NCBI GenBank assembly: GCA_021713415.1 | Contig: JAKJJQ010000001.1 | Span: 87,469-151,468, forward strand | From: M0027 sp021713415 | GTDB taxonomy: Bacteria > Pseudomonadota > Gammaproteobacteria > Francisellales > Francisellaceae | Reading direction: 5' to 3' | DNA: 64,000 nt | Shown here: one piece after another, positions 28,320 to 38,092 of the stretch | How positions within the stretch are numbered: position 1 is the stretch's first letter | Layout of the letters: every line of letters begins with the position of its first letter | Made by a program: the position numbers and the translations under genes | Notes under the pieces: model-generated | The model's database searches: none | Told to the model about the DNA's origin: nothing | The model's input: only the letters and a program-made list of their open reading frames with translations

Positions 28320-29483
28320 ATGATTGAACTTTTAGCTAAACGATTAGATAGTCATAAGTCTAAACAACTGTGGCGTAATCGAATGATATTACAAAAGCAA
28401 GATGGTAATGTGTTTATACATGATAATGATCATGTTATTAATTTTTCATCAAACGATTACTTATCGCTTAAACAACACCCTCAAGTAAAAAATGCTTTAA
28501 AAGATGCTTTAGATTGTTATGGTTTTGGTAGTGGTGCATCAGCTATTGTTAGTGGCTATTCAGATGTACAATATCGATTAGAAGAAACATTTGCTGAATT
28601 TGTTGGTCGCTCAAAAGCACTATTTTTTAATAGCGGTTATCATGCTAATTTAGGTGTGTTTTCATCATTAGCTAATCGTCATAGCTGTATTTTATCAGAT
28701 AAACTAATTCATGCATCGATCATTGATGGCATACAATTATCAAGAGCAAAACATTATCGCTATCGTCATTTAGATATGAATCATTTTTCAAAATCGATGC
28801 AGCATAATAAAGCTCAAATTGCTGTGACTGAAAGTATTTTTAGTATGGAAGGAGATTTATCCCCACTAAATAATATGGCAAAAACTGTAAAGAAAAATGC
28901 TGCACTTTTTGTAGTTGATGATGCACATGGTATTGGTGTGTTAGGTCGTAATGGTCAAGGTTGTTGTGAGCATTTTAATTTAAATGAAAATGAGGTTGAT
29001 GTATTGGTCTCTCCACTAGGTAAAGCAATTGGTGGCATTGGCGCATTTGTCTCAGGAAATGATATGCTCATAGAGAATATATTACAATTTTCAAGAAGTT
29101 ATCATTATACAACTGCATTACCACCATTTATTGCACAAGGATTATTAGCATCACTAAACTTAGTAAAAAAAGAAATTTGGCGAAGACAAAAGCTACAAGA
29201 GCTTATTCTCTTTTTTATTCATAAGGCCAAACAATTGGGTTTAGAAGTAGTATCAGAAGATTTAACGCCAATAAAATCTATTGTAATTAAAGATAATCAA
29301 ACGATATTAGATGCACAAAATTATTTATTAGAGCAGGGTTTTTTAATATCAGCAATTAGGCCACCAACTGTACCTACAGATACTGCTAGAGTTCGAATTT
29401 CATTAAATGTTATGCATACAGAGAGACAAATTAGTCAGTTATTAGAAAACTTAGCTCAATTTATTGAAGTTATAAGCAAATGA
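28320..29483 (+). CDS. bioF: 8-amino-7-oxononanoate synthase
   Basis: PLP-dependent condensation of pimeloyl-ACP with alanine to KAPA. Motifs: NDYLSLKQHP, GSGASAIVSGYS, ESIFSMEGDLSPL, VVDDAHGIGVLG and the PLP lysine in SPLGKAIGG. There are 387 residues. It starts 3 bp after bioB and overlaps bioH by 4 bp (ATGA), so translation is coupled along the operon. Confidence 0.97.
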   Translation: MIELLAKRLDSHKSKQLWRNRMILQKQDGNVFIHDNDHVINFSSNDYLSLKQHPQVKNALKDALDCYGFGSGASAIVSGYSDVQYRLEETFAEFVGRSKALFFNSGYHANLGVFSSLANRHSCILSDKLIHASIIDGIQLSRAKHYRYRHLDMNHFSKSMQHNKAQIAVTESIFSMEGDLSPLNNMAKTVKKNAALFVVDDAHGIGVLGRNGQGCCEHFNLNENEVDVLVSPLGKAIGGIGAFVSGNDMLIENILQFSRSYHYTTALPPFIAQGLLASLNLVKKEIWRRQKLQELILFFIHKAKQLGLEVVSEDLTPIKSIVIKDNQTILDAQNYLLEQGFLISAIRPPTVPTDTARVRISLNVMHTERQISQLLENLAQFIEVISK

Positions 29484-30211
29484 ATGATCAAAGTATAAAT
29501 ACAAACTACCATGCTATTTTTATTTCAGGTTGGCAGTTTAAAGCAACTATTTTTTCAGATATTGCTAGTCAATTTAATAGTTTTCAATTGATTGAATATT
29601 CTGAAATTGAAGATAAAACGATTTCTTTTGAACAATATACTGAACAATTATACAATCAATTGAAGTTATCAAAAACTAATAAAAACATCCTTATAGGTTG
29701 GTCTTTAGGTGGTTTATTTGTTTTAGAGATTGCTAGTAAACTCAAAGAAAAAATAGATGCTGTCATTTTAATAACCTCATCACCATTTTTTTCAGAATCT
29801 AAAATAAATCATTGGTTTGGAATTAATCAGTTAGAGAAAGAAAAATTTTATTTTTTATTTGAAAATAATAAAACTAAATTATTAAGGCGCTTTATTAATT
29901 TAGTGTCATACCCTGTAATGAATAAAAATATATCTAACTATATTAGCCATGAGAGTGATGCTCATCGGTATTTATTATTAAAATTTTTATTTGAAACTGA
30001 TTTAAGAGAGAAGCTTCAGTCATTAACAATTCCAGTCTTATCTATATTAGGCATAGAAGATGCTATTTTAAAAATTAATAAAGAGCAATTAGTAAACTTG
30101 AATGTAAATATTCAGATCAAAAAAATACAACAGGCAGGTCATATACCATTTATAACGCATCAAGAATTAACAGTTCATATAATTAAGGACTTTTTAGATG
30201 CAGCAGGTTAA
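29480..30211 (+). CDS. bioH: Pimeloyl-ACP methyl ester carboxylesterase BioH
   Basis: Alpha/beta hydrolase that demethylates pimeloyl-ACP methyl ester at the end of the BioC-BioH pathway. The nucleophile elbow GWSLGG is the same as in E. coli BioH. The acid lies in LSILGIEDAIL and the catalytic His in AGHIPFITH, which also mirrors BioH (xxHxPFxxH). There are 243 residues. Its position between bioF and bioC supports BioH over the other esterases (BioG, BioJ, BioK, BioV). It overlaps bioF by 4 bp and bioC by 14 bp. Confidence 0.88.
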   Translation: MNDQSINTNYHAIFISGWQFKATIFSDIASQFNSFQLIEYSEIEDKTISFEQYTEQLYNQLKLSKTNKNILIGWSLGGLFVLEIASKLKEKIDAVILITSSPFFSESKINHWFGINQLEKEKFYFLFENNKTKLLRRFINLVSYPVMNKNISNYISHESDAHRYLLLKFLFETDLREKLQSLTIPVLSILGIEDAILKINKEQLVNLNVNIQIKKIQQAGHIPFITHQELTVHIIKDFLDAAG

Positions 30212-30941
30212 TTTAAATGAAGTAAAAAAATCGTTTAATCGTGCTGCAATAACTTACAGCAATCATAATTCGATTCAGCAATTGGCATTAGAGTATCTAA
30301 CTAGAGAATTATTAAATGCACGATTAAATTTTTCAGTAGTATCTGATTTTGCATGTGGTGTTGGTTTAAGTACACAATATCTATACGATCATATTTTACC
30401 AGATAAATGTTATGCTATTGATATTGCAGATTGTGCATTAAAACTTGCAAGTAAGCATCTTTGTAGCTATCAAGTTAAATTTATCGAAGCAGATTATAAT
30501 AAATCTATATTAACAGATAGTCATTTAGATTTAGCATTTTGTAATATGGGTTTTCAATGGAGTAGCGATTTTGCTTTAACTTTAAAGACGATGCATTATC
30601 AATTATCTGATAAGGGTATATTGGCATTTTCAATACCACTTTTAGGTACATTTTCTTATTTGAATCAGTGTAATAGTTTAAGTTTTTTGGCTTTAGAAGT
30701 TGTATTAAAGATGCTTAAATTAGCTGGGTTTTCAATTCTGTCATACGAGCAATTTTATAAATCATACAGTTTTAATACGCCATTAGCGGCATTACAAACA
30801 CTTAAAGGTATTGGTGCAAATATAAGTCAGAAAAAAACAATTTCTGGTCTTATGACTTTAAAGAGTTTAAATGATTATTTTAAATATGCGAATCAATATA
30901 TTTTGGATTATCGAATCGGTTTATTTATAGCACAAAAATAA
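30198..30941 (+). CDS. bioC: Malonyl-ACP O-methyltransferase BioC
   Basis: SAM-dependent methyltransferase that starts pimelate assembly by methylating malonyl-ACP. The N-terminal VKKSFNRAAITYSNHNSIQQ matches the BioC opening (K-x-x-F-x-x-A-A-x-x-Y). The SAM loop reads DFACGVGLS rather than the usual DLGCGTG. FCNMGFQWSSDF is the conserved NxxxQW element. There are 247 residues. AAGGAC lies upstream inside bioH. Confidence 0.9.
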   Translation: MQQVNLNEVKKSFNRAAITYSNHNSIQQLALEYLTRELLNARLNFSVVSDFACGVGLSTQYLYDHILPDKCYAIDIADCALKLASKHLCSYQVKFIEADYNKSILTDSHLDLAFCNMGFQWSSDFALTLKTMHYQLSDKGILAFSIPLLGTFSYLNQCNSLSFLALEVVLKMLKLAGFSILSYEQFYKSYSFNTPLAALQTLKGIGANISQKKTISGLMTLKSLNDYFKYANQYILDYRIGLFIAQK

Positions 30942-30961
30942 TTGCATATAAGGAAAATTGT

Positions 30962-31642
30962 ATGAGTTCATTTTTTATTACAGGTACAGATACAGAAGTA
31001 GGTAAAACTTACATTTCAACGTTATTGTTAAAGTATTTTAATCAACAAGGTTTATCAACGCTTGCTATGAAACCTATTGCATCTGGCTGTTATAAAAATG
31101 CTGATAAGCTTAATAATGAAGATGCATTACAATTGCAGCAAAATTCCTCAATTAAATTAGCCTATGAACAAGTAAATCCTTATGCTTTTCAACCAGCAAT
31201 TGCACCACATATTGCTGCAGCATTGGTTAATAAAAAACTATCTGCAGCTGATGTTTATGATAGTATTAATCAATTCTTATCTTATGATTCTGATATTCAA
31301 TTAATTGAAGGTGCAGGGGGGTGGCAATTACCATTGAATGCGCATGAAGTTTTAGCTAATGTGATTGCACAATTGAAATTGGATGTAATTTTAGTTGTTG
31401 GGATGAAATTAGGTTGTCTAAATCATGCTATTTTAACTGCACAATCGATTAAAGCTTTAGGCTGTCGATTAGTTGGCTTTATTACTAATGAAGTTACAGA
31501 AGAAAAAATGCCTTATTTAGACGAAAACCTTCAAAGCTTACAAAATTTGATTGATGCACCCTATTTGGCGCATGTAGGTTATAATCAAAAGCATGTAAAT
31601 TTGCAGTATGATCTTGTTGAAGATGTTAGTGATATAATATAG
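30962..31642 (+). CDS. bioD: Dethiobiotin synthetase
   Basis: ATP-dependent carboxylation of DAPA to dethiobiotin. P-loop GTDTEVGKT at residues 8-16, KPIASGC, and EGAGGWQLP are standard BioD motifs. There are 226 residues. It is the last gene of the biotin operon, 20 bp after bioC with AAGGAAA before the ATG. No clear terminator is visible before mazEF. Confidence 0.95.
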   Translation: MSSFFITGTDTEVGKTYISTLLLKYFNQQGLSTLAMKPIASGCYKNADKLNNEDALQLQQNSSIKLAYEQVNPYAFQPAIAPHIAAALVNKKLSAADVYDSINQFLSYDSDIQLIEGAGGWQLPLNAHEVLANVIAQLKLDVILVVGMKLGCLNHAILTAQSIKALGCRLVGFITNEVTEEKMPYLDENLQSLQNLIDAPYLAHVGYNQKHVNLQYDLVEDVSDII

Positions 31643-31681
31643 TGTGAATTATCTAAATAATGTTATTTTTTAAGTGATTGT

Positions 31682-31699
31682 GTTATACTTATGTATAAC
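31682..31699. promoter_or_regulatory. Palindromic operator of mazEF
   Basis: Perfect inverted repeat GTTATAC-TTAT-GTATAAC ending 23 bp before the mazE ATG. It includes a good -10 box TATACT (31684-31689). AbrB-fold antitoxins such as MazE bind as dimers to such palindromes, so autoregulation is the natural reading. Confidence 0.65.
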
Positions 31700-31722
31700 T
31701 AAATAAAATAGAGGTTAGCATT

Positions 31723-31977
31723 ATGTCATCATTATCTTTAAGACGCTCTGGTGGTGCTAATATTGTTAGTATTCCTAAGAAGATTCTTGAAATGTTGGAT
31801 TTACATGTAGGAGACAAATTAGATATTCATGTTGAAGGAAACAAAATTATATTAGTGCCAGCTAAAGAAGAATTGACGCTTGAACAATTGATTGCTAATA
31901 GTTCTAAATCTAGTTTTAAAGTATTAGAAGAAGATGAAGATTGGATATCTGATCATATAGAAGGAACAGAAATTTGA
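31723..31977 (+). CDS. mazE: MazE-type antitoxin
   Basis: Small AbrB/MazE-fold DNA-binding antitoxin of 84 residues. The N-terminal swapped-hairpin pattern is clear: LRRSGGANIVSIPKKILEML followed by VGDKLDIHVEGNKIILVPA. The acidic C-terminus (LEEDEDWISDHIEGTE) would bind the toxin. AGAGG precedes the ATG. Its stop overlaps the TTG start of mazF. Confidence 0.9.
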   Translation: MSSLSLRRSGGANIVSIPKKILEMLDLHVGDKLDIHVEGNKIILVPAKEELTLEQLIANSSKSSFKVLEEDEDWISDHIEGTEI

Positions 31978-32309
31978 AGGAGTATATTCCTAGTCAGGGA
32001 GATATTATTTGGTTGGATTTTCATCCAAGTTCAGGTTCTGAAATTATTAAACGAAGGCCTGCAGTTGTATTATCAAAAACAATTTTTAATGAGCATACAG
32101 GCTTTGCAATTGTTGTACCTATTACCAGTACGAAACGTGATAATCAATTTGAAGTGGGCTTACCTAAAAAATGTAAGACTCAAGGTAATATTTTAACATA
32201 TCAAGTTAAATCAGTTGATTATAAGTCGAGAAATGCTAAGAAAATTGAAGTATGTCCACAGACATGTGTAGCGCAAATATTGCAAATAACTCAATTAATT
32301 ATATCCTAG
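31974..32309 (+). CDS. mazF: MazF-type endoribonuclease toxin
   Basis: PemK/MazF family toxin of 111 residues, an mRNA interferase. Landmarks: GDIIWLDFHPSSGSEIIKRR-PAVVLS (catalytic Arg region) and VVPITSTKR (catalytic Thr/Ser region). It starts at TTG 31974 within the mazE stop, with AAGGA 8 bases upstream; there is no in-frame ATG near. Only 4 bp overlap mazE, the classic arrangement. The stop codon is embedded in a repeated hairpin. Confidence 0.92.
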   Translation: MKEYIPSQGDIIWLDFHPSSGSEIIKRRPAVVLSKTIFNEHTGFAIVVPITSTKRDNQFEVGLPKKCKTQGNILTYQVKSVDYKSRNAKKIEVCPQTCVAQILQITQLIIS

Positions 32310-32333
32310 TAGAGGCGTCGATTTATCGCGCCT
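32309..32333. repeat. REP-like palindromic repeat, copy 1
   Basis: Block reading GTAGAGGCGTCGATTTATCG then CGCCT. The arms AGGCG-CGAT / ATCG-CGCCT form a hairpin with one bulged T. The first 20 bases match 55621-55640 with one difference. It lies at the mazF 3' end and could act as an RNA-stabilising or terminating hairpin. Confidence 0.7.
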
Positions 32334-32362
32334 AAGCTAAAATCATTGCTAAATCTAAATAG

Positions 32363-33346
32363 TTACTTCCTAATACTTGCCTCACCTGAGGCAAAGGTTT
32401 TAAGTGTTTTATCAGGCAGTTCAAATTTTAAATGTCCATGCTTGTTAATGCCTTTTGCAATACCATGATAACTATGTTTGCCACTTACAATATCGATTGT
32501 TTGGTTAAATAGTAAGTCTCTTTCTTGCCACTGAGGTAAAAAGGGTGTTAATCCATTTAGTTGATAAATTTCAATGACTTTTAGTGTATGTTCAATTATT
32601 GAAATAATTAAAGGGTTTCTATCTTGATAGGTCTGACTTGCCTGATAAATTGAGCTCCAAGGTTGCGTGATAGATTTGTTAGCTTGACTGTTAAATTGCA
32701 TATTTATATTTATGCCAATTCCAATGACTAAACGACATTGGCCATTCGCTTCTGCTTGAGCCTCAATTAAGATACCACCAAGTTTTTTATTATCATAAAA
32801 AATATCATTTGGCCATTTTAGCTTTAATTGTTTAGGTAATTGGCATATAGATTCAATTGCTTGAGTTATACCAATACCAGTGGCTAATGCAAGACCACTT
32901 AATTCAGTAATATCAATATCAGGGGAGATAGCGATTGATAGATAAATATTTTGACCAAATGGTGCATACCAGGGTTTACCAAAACGCCCTTTGCCTTTTG
33001 TTTGTTGCTCAGATAGACAAACAACCGGCAGATCGTGAGCTTCAGTTTTTAAAGTATTTAAAAAATCATTTGTAGACTCTAATGTTTCAAAGGTATTGAT
33101 TGTTTTTATTTGTTTTACATAAGCTGCAATTTTATCTTTATCAATTAATAATAATGGCCGTTTAAATTGATAGCCTTTACTTTTAATTGAATCAATTTCT
33201 ATACCATAGGTTTGTAATTTTTTAACATATTTCCAAATTGCTGTGCGTGAAACATTTAACTTTTCACCAATTGCATTACCATCATGAATCTGAAGGTCAC
33301 TTAAAAGATTGCAAAACTGGATTAATGCTTTGGGTGTTTGTTTCAT
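32363..33346 (-). CDS. birA: Biotin--protein ligase and biotin operon repressor
   Basis: Bifunctional BirA of 327 residues. Residues 1-60 form a winged helix (IGEKLNVSRTAIWKYVKKLQ), so it can bind DNA. The ligase part has the biotinyl-AMP loop GKGRFGKPW (118-126) and KWPNDIFYDNKKLGGILIE, where K177 corresponds to the catalytic lysine. It is predicted to repress bioA and bioBFHCD through the operator at 27217-27246. It is the last gene of an operon with a sugar permease and ribokinase (8 bp after rbsK). Confidence 0.95.
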   Translation of the reverse strand: MKQTPKALIQFCNLLSDLQIHDGNAIGEKLNVSRTAIWKYVKKLQTYGIEIDSIKSKGYQFKRPLLLIDKDKIAAYVKQIKTINTFETLESTNDFLNTLKTEAHDLPVVCLSEQQTKGKGRFGKPWYAPFGQNIYLSIAISPDIDITELSGLALATGIGITQAIESICQLPKQLKLKWPNDIFYDNKKLGGILIEAQAEANGQCRLVIGIGININMQFNSQANKSITQPWSSIYQASQTYQDRNPLIISIIEHTLKVIEIYQLNGLTPFLPQWQERDLLFNQTIDIVSGKHSYHGIAKGINKHGHLKFELPDKTLKTFASGEASIRK

Positions 33347-33354
33347 ATTATTTC

Positions 33355-34263
33355 TTAATTTTCTAAAAACGCTAAAACTTCTTCAAGCCTTGGTGTTGAT
33401 CTTTGAGCTCCTGCTCTAGTCACAGCAATAGCTGATGCGGCATTAGCAAATTTAACCGCCTCTAAAGTAGATTTACCTTGAATTAATGCATAAGCTAAAG
33501 CACCATTAAATGTATCACCAGCAGCAGTAGTATCAACTGCATTAACTTGATACCCTGGAACTAACTTTTGATGATCATCATTATATAAATAAGCACCTTG
33601 TGCGCCTAATGTAATAATCACTTCGTTAATGCCCATTTTTCTAAATATTTCACTAGCATGAAATGCACTTAATTCATCGGTTACTTTAATACCGGTTAAT
33701 ATTTCTGCTTCAGATTCATTGGGTGTAATGATATCAATAAATTGGTAGTGTGATTCTTTTATTGCAATAGCAGGGGCTGGATTAACAATTAATTTTGCTT
33801 GTGTATGTTTATTTTTTTCAATTAAATATTCTATGGTTTTAATAGGTACTTCCATTTGAGTTAGTACAATTTCTGTAGAATCAAGTAAAGTACTAATTTT
33901 ATCAATATGATTTTTGGATAGTAAGCTATTGGACTCAGGTGCTACTGAGATGGCATTTTTACCTTCATCAGTTACCGCTATTAATGCAACACCAGAAGCT
34001 TCACCTTCACGATAAATATAGTCAGTATTAATACCTTCTTTTTTAAAGTTATTAATTGCATTATTTCCAAATTCATCCTTACCAATACAGGCAACAAATG
34101 TTGTATTTGCACCTAATTTAGCAGCGGCAATCGCTTGATTAGCACCTTTACCGCCTTTATGAATATTAAATTTGCCACCTAAAACAGTTTCACCTTCAGA
34201 AGGGATATGCGGTACTTTGACAACTAAGTCAGTATTTGAACTACCAATAACAACAATGGACAT
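33355..34263 (-). CDS. rbsK: Ribokinase
   Basis: PfkB-family kinase that phosphorylates ribose at O5. N-terminal GSSNTDLVVKVPHIPSEGET and GGKGANQAIAAAKLG, and the C-terminal signature DTTAAGDTFNGALAYAL (anion hole and catalytic Asp), are ribokinase-like. There are 302 residues from ATG 34263, preferred over a TTG two codons upstream because AAGGG sits 6 bases before the ATG. That site overlaps the end of the permease gene, indicating coupling. Confidence 0.92.
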   Translation of the reverse strand: MSIVVIGSSNTDLVVKVPHIPSEGETVLGGKFNIHKGGKGANQAIAAAKLGANTTFVACIGKDEFGNNAINNFKKEGINTDYIYREGEASGVALIAVTDEGKNAISVAPESNSLLSKNHIDKISTLLDSTEIVLTQMEVPIKTIEYLIEKNKHTQAKLIVNPAPAIAIKESHYQFIDIITPNESEAEILTGIKVTDELSAFHASEIFRKMGINEVIITLGAQGAYLYNDDHQKLVPGYQVNAVDTTAAGDTFNGALAYALIQGKSTLEAVKFANAASAIAVTRAGAQRSTPRLEEVLAFLEN

Positions 34264-34272
34264 AATCAACCC

Positions 34273-35277
34273 TTAAATAATTTTTGAAATCACAATTAGT
34301 GCTAAACCTATGATATATAATAAAAACATTAATGTTAATAATTTATTAGTTCCTTTGGGAGCAGATGCAAATTCTTTCCAAATAAATACACCCCAAATGG
34401 CAGCAATTAATGTAGCACCCTGGCCTAATCCATATGAAATAGCAGCACCTGCAAGGTTTGCTGCAATAAAGTTTAGTGTTGAGCCAATTCCCCAAATAAT
34501 ACCACCTAGAATACCAATAAAATGTAGCCAAAGATTACCTTGGCAAAAATAATCTTTAAAATTTAGTTTTTTACCTGTGATGGGAAATTTCATCATACAG
34601 CCATTGATAATAAAATTAGAGATAAAAATACCAACTGCAAAAATAAAACTTGCAGAATAAGCGGTCATTAGACCATTTTGTGGCTGATAAACGTTAGTAA
34701 TCATACTACTTGCGACAAAGCGATAGAAAAAGCCCATCAAAATCCCAGAGATAATGGCGATAATAATTCCTTTGGTAACGCTTGTATTTTGAGTTGAGCT
34801 AATGCGCTTATAAGCAAGTGCTGTGCAGATAATTGCTAAGGTGACTAAAACAACACCAGTAAAGATTAATATAGGATTACCAATCGGCATTTCTATATAA
34901 TTAACAATAACACCAATCACAAGCGCTAACCCAATGGCAATTGGAAAAGCAATCGACATACCAGCAATATCAATGGCAGCAACCAATAGAATATTAGCTA
35001 AATTAAAAATAACACCACCAATAAATGCTGAAATTAGTGCTGTAGCTGATGCTTGCGATAAATCACTAAAAAATGAACGCCCAGCATCACCAAAACTACC
35101 CATGGTAATTCCAATAACAAAGGAAATAATAAGAATACCTAAGGCATAATCCCAATAAAATAGTTGAAATGGCCAGGATTTGGTTGCAAGTTTTTGTGTG
35201 TTAGCCCAAGAACCCCAGCATAGCATGGTGATAATACAAAATAATACGGCTATTGGATATGATTGAAGTACAAACAT
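34273..35277 (-). CDS. GRP-family sugar permease, probable ribose uptake
   Basis: Membrane protein of 334 residues with about 10 helices, resembling the glucose/ribose porter (GRP, RbsU/GlcU/RhaT-like) branch of the DMT superfamily: MLCWGSWANTQKLATKSWPF at the N-terminus and the glycine-rich IAANLAGAAISYGLGQGATL-IAAIWGVFIWKEF near the end. Pairing with ribokinase suggests ribose, without an ABC system. No rbsD is nearby. It is the first gene of the rbsU-like, rbsK, birA operon. Confidence 0.85.
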   Translation of the reverse strand: MFVLQSYPIAVLFCIITMLCWGSWANTQKLATKSWPFQLFYWDYALGILIISFVIGITMGSFGDAGRSFFSDLSQASATALISAFIGGVIFNLANILLVAAIDIAGMSIAFPIAIGLALVIGVIVNYIEMPIGNPILIFTGVVLVTLAIICTALAYKRISSTQNTSVTKGIIIAIISGILMGFFYRFVASSMITNVYQPQNGLMTAYSASFIFAVGIFISNFIINGCMMKFPITGKKLNFKDYFCQGNLWLHFIGILGGIIWGIGSTLNFIAANLAGAAISYGLGQGATLIAAIWGVFIWKEFASAPKGTNKLLTLMFLLYIIGLALIVISKII

Positions 35278-35309
35278 CTAAATTCCCTTTTCATATCAGG
35301 TGGGTGTAT

Positions 35310-35331
35310 GTTAATAAAACATATTATTAAC
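35310..35331. promoter_or_regulatory. Palindrome in the sugar permease/rbsK/birA promoter
   Basis: Perfect inverted repeat GTTAATAA-N6-TTATTAAC, 33-54 bp upstream of the permease ATG. A minus-strand -10 box TATACT lies at 35343-35348, so the palindrome would sit just past the RNA start, a usual place for a repressor. No regulator gene is adjacent. Confidence 0.55.
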
Positions 35332-35421
35332 TAAGTGGGGTGAGTATAGCATAGTGATTAATAGGATTAAATAATTTGAGCTTTATTATTGAGATATGAT
35401 ATTTTGAGTTTATCGTTTGAA

Positions 35422-37986
35422 TCATTGAATAAAGTTAGTTTCAGTTATTTCATCAAAATTAAAGTTTAATGTTTGTTCTAGGTTGCTAAATGCATTAGAG
35501 ATTAGTTGATACATTATTGCTCTGTCATTTGCATTATTTAAATTTATAATAGTGGTAGGTAGAAGCCCTTGCTTAGTTGTTGCTGTATCAAAGGCTTTAG
35601 CTGAATCTTGCTTAGAAATAAATTGATAATTTCCAACAGTACCATAAGCTAGAGTATGCATGCTATTTTCAAATACATCTTTTAACTGCTCTAAATTAAA
35701 AGCAAATGATGTATTTGTAGTTAAACCATATTGTTCAAGCTTGGAATTATTATTTGTTAATTGATCAATATAATATTCGACTTGTCTTGGATAAATGACG
35801 AAAGTTGTTTCATTATACCAATTAGGTAAACTTTTGGGATGATAGCCGTCCTTTAAAACACTTGGTAGTTGGAATGCATTAATATACGGTTCGTCATTCA
35901 TAGAGTAATTAGATAAATTTGTCATATAACTATTAAGTTCATCTGGATAAGCGCATAAATCAATTAATGTGCCTAAAATATCAGAATATGTTCCAGCATT
36001 GTATGCAGCATTTAGAATCATATCAAAAGATTCAAATTTTCCTTGATCTAATGCTATTTTACATTTAGGCCAACTATTAGCTTGAGGACCCCAAGTTTGA
36101 AGATTATTCACGTTGATTCGATTTATATCATTTAAATGAAAATAAGCAGCAGCAATGGGTCCAAAATAAATATTATCTAATGATACTGGGCCTTTAGCCA
36201 GTGTTTGACTACCATTGTCCTGCTCTTCAATCGTATAGCCAAGTGATGCTTGTAATACTTTATAGTTAATTAATCCTTCAGATCCAGATCCTTTAGTATC
36301 GACACCAGGGAGACGTTTTGAGTAGTCATTTAATTGATATGGACCGCCTTGGCCTGGTTGTAATAATTGGTTTCTCTGTTCTTCATTATTAATAAAGTTA
36401 TCGCCAGGGTAACTAGCTGTACTAATATTTTCTTGTAATAGTTGACCAAAAAGAGAACCAACGACATAATCATGATTATAGTGCCAGCTTGGATATTTAT
36501 CTGAGATCATATAGCTTAATAATTCACCAGCTACATAGTTTGATAAAATTAAATTAACATATTTTGGTTGAGATAAATCTATTTTTTCTACTGTTGTTGA
36601 ATGCGGATTAACTGGAAAATTCGTATGGTAAATGACGTTACCATAGTTTTGTTGTGATTGTACGATATTAATATGAAATGCTGTTGGTTGTGTACCAGTT
36701 GATGTATTAAACTGTTGTTTATCAATTGTTGCATTACCCTTTGAAGAATTGATGCTAATGTTAAAGCTGTCATTTTGCGGTAGATCAACTACTTGCTGTG
36801 TTTCTCCAGTATTAATTTGATAAGGTAATGAAAAGTCCGCACCATAAGTACTATCAACCAGATTTAAAGTTAGATCAGAGTCGACATCACTATTAACCGC
36901 GAAGGGGACTGATACAGTTGATAATGTTGAAATTTGATAAGCTGGTGTTGCTGAAATACTGTTATGATTTTTGGTTAAATTAATATCAATATTTTTTGCA
37001 GCTGCTAGATGCTTACCATCACTTAGTTTTTGAAATTCAATAGTATAATCACCATAACTAAGTGATTTAAATTGATAACTACTATTCCAATTAAGTGATT
37101 GTTCTGAAATAGTTTGATTATTTTTCATTAATTTAACCATTGTATTTGAGGCTGCTTTATTAATGGGTGCATTAGGCAATGTAACGTCAATTTGACCATT
37201 ATCTTGAGGCTGGCATTGATAATTAACAGTAATATAGTTAATTTGATTGGTATTTATATTTAGGGCATTGGTCGGAGTAAAAATTGCTTTACATTGGTCT
37301 ATGTCAGTTGCTGATAGATTATATAAGCCATAAGCTAAATGATCACTTGATACGATTTGATCTTTACTCCAGTTATCATTTGAGTATTGACGAATAATTT
37401 TACCGTCTTGTTTTAAAGTAACCGTACTATTACCTTTTAGTGTCGGGTTTGCTTTAAATGTTAATTGGATTTTACCATTTTCAGTAATCGGTTGGTTATT
37501 AGTGTAAATTTGCGCTTCACTTACTTTTGCAAGGTCTTTATGTGCAAAATTTAAGCCAAAACTTACCTTAAATGATTCATTATTATTTAGCTGAGCATCA
37601 GTATTTTTTGCTATAATAAAACTAATTTGTCCATTCTCATAGTTTGGAGGGTTTGAATCTGAATTTACAAATTTCCAATCTCCCCAGACACTATTAACTT
37701 GACTATTTGAATTAAATCGAACAATAGCATTTTTTAAATTTTCTGATTTGCCACAATGGTTAGTAAATACTATATTGACACTTTTATAATAATCAACAAC
37801 GTCTGGTTGATTGATTTGAATATCCGAATCAATACAGAATATGGGTTGAGGTGTACTATTATTTGCATAGCTATTAGATGAAATAACTACGGCACACAAG
37901 CCTAAGAAATGCTTTTTTTTATGTGATACAGTTGACGATAATGCTGTAATAATAGATGCTGAGATTAGTTTGATCGATTGATTCAT
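35422..37986 (-). CDS. Large secreted protein with carbohydrate-binding-like N-terminal domains
   Basis: 854 residues with an extended N-terminal export signal (second hydrophobic stretch LGLCAVVISSNSYA, cleavage near residue 41). The first ~170 residues look like a beta-sandwich (VNIVFTNHCGKSENLKNAIV), followed by two repeated Ig-like segments with the same layout (VTLKQDGKIIRQYSNDNW... and VKLMKNNQTISEQSLNW...). The C-terminal ~330 residues are globular with YPGDNFINNEEQ, QPGQGGPYQLNDYS and ILNAAYNAGTYS; the last recalls the AAYNAG of lysozyme-like lytic transglycosylases. A secreted polysaccharide-acting protein is a reasonable guess, but I cannot name a family. Confidence 0.65.
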   Translation of the reverse strand: MNQSIKLISASIITALSSTVSHKKKHFLGLCAVVISSNSYANNSTPQPIFCIDSDIQINQPDVVDYYKSVNIVFTNHCGKSENLKNAIVRFNSNSQVNSVWGDWKFVNSDSNPPNYENGQISFIIAKNTDAQLNNNESFKVSFGLNFAHKDLAKVSEAQIYTNNQPITENGKIQLTFKANPTLKGNSTVTLKQDGKIIRQYSNDNWSKDQIVSSDHLAYGLYNLSATDIDQCKAIFTPTNALNINTNQINYITVNYQCQPQDNGQIDVTLPNAPINKAASNTMVKLMKNNQTISEQSLNWNSSYQFKSLSYGDYTIEFQKLSDGKHLAAAKNIDINLTKNHNSISATPAYQISTLSTVSVPFAVNSDVDSDLTLNLVDSTYGADFSLPYQINTGETQQVVDLPQNDSFNISINSSKGNATIDKQQFNTSTGTQPTAFHINIVQSQQNYGNVIYHTNFPVNPHSTTVEKIDLSQPKYVNLILSNYVAGELLSYMISDKYPSWHYNHDYVVGSLFGQLLQENISTASYPGDNFINNEEQRNQLLQPGQGGPYQLNDYSKRLPGVDTKGSGSEGLINYKVLQASLGYTIEEQDNGSQTLAKGPVSLDNIYFGPIAAAYFHLNDINRINVNNLQTWGPQANSWPKCKIALDQGKFESFDMILNAAYNAGTYSDILGTLIDLCAYPDELNSYMTNLSNYSMNDEPYINAFQLPSVLKDGYHPKSLPNWYNETTFVIYPRQVEYYIDQLTNNNSKLEQYGLTTNTSFAFNLEQLKDVFENSMHTLAYGTVGNYQFISKQDSAKAFDTATTKQGLLPTTIINLNNANDRAIMYQLISNAFSNLEQTLNFNFDEITETNFIQ

Positions 37987-38092
37987 TTGCTACGCCCCTT
38001 AGCTAATTTTGACTCCTAATAATCTAAACAATTTTAAAATACTTTTGGTAAGTTGTAAATTATAATGCTGATTATTAAATGGGTGTTATGGT

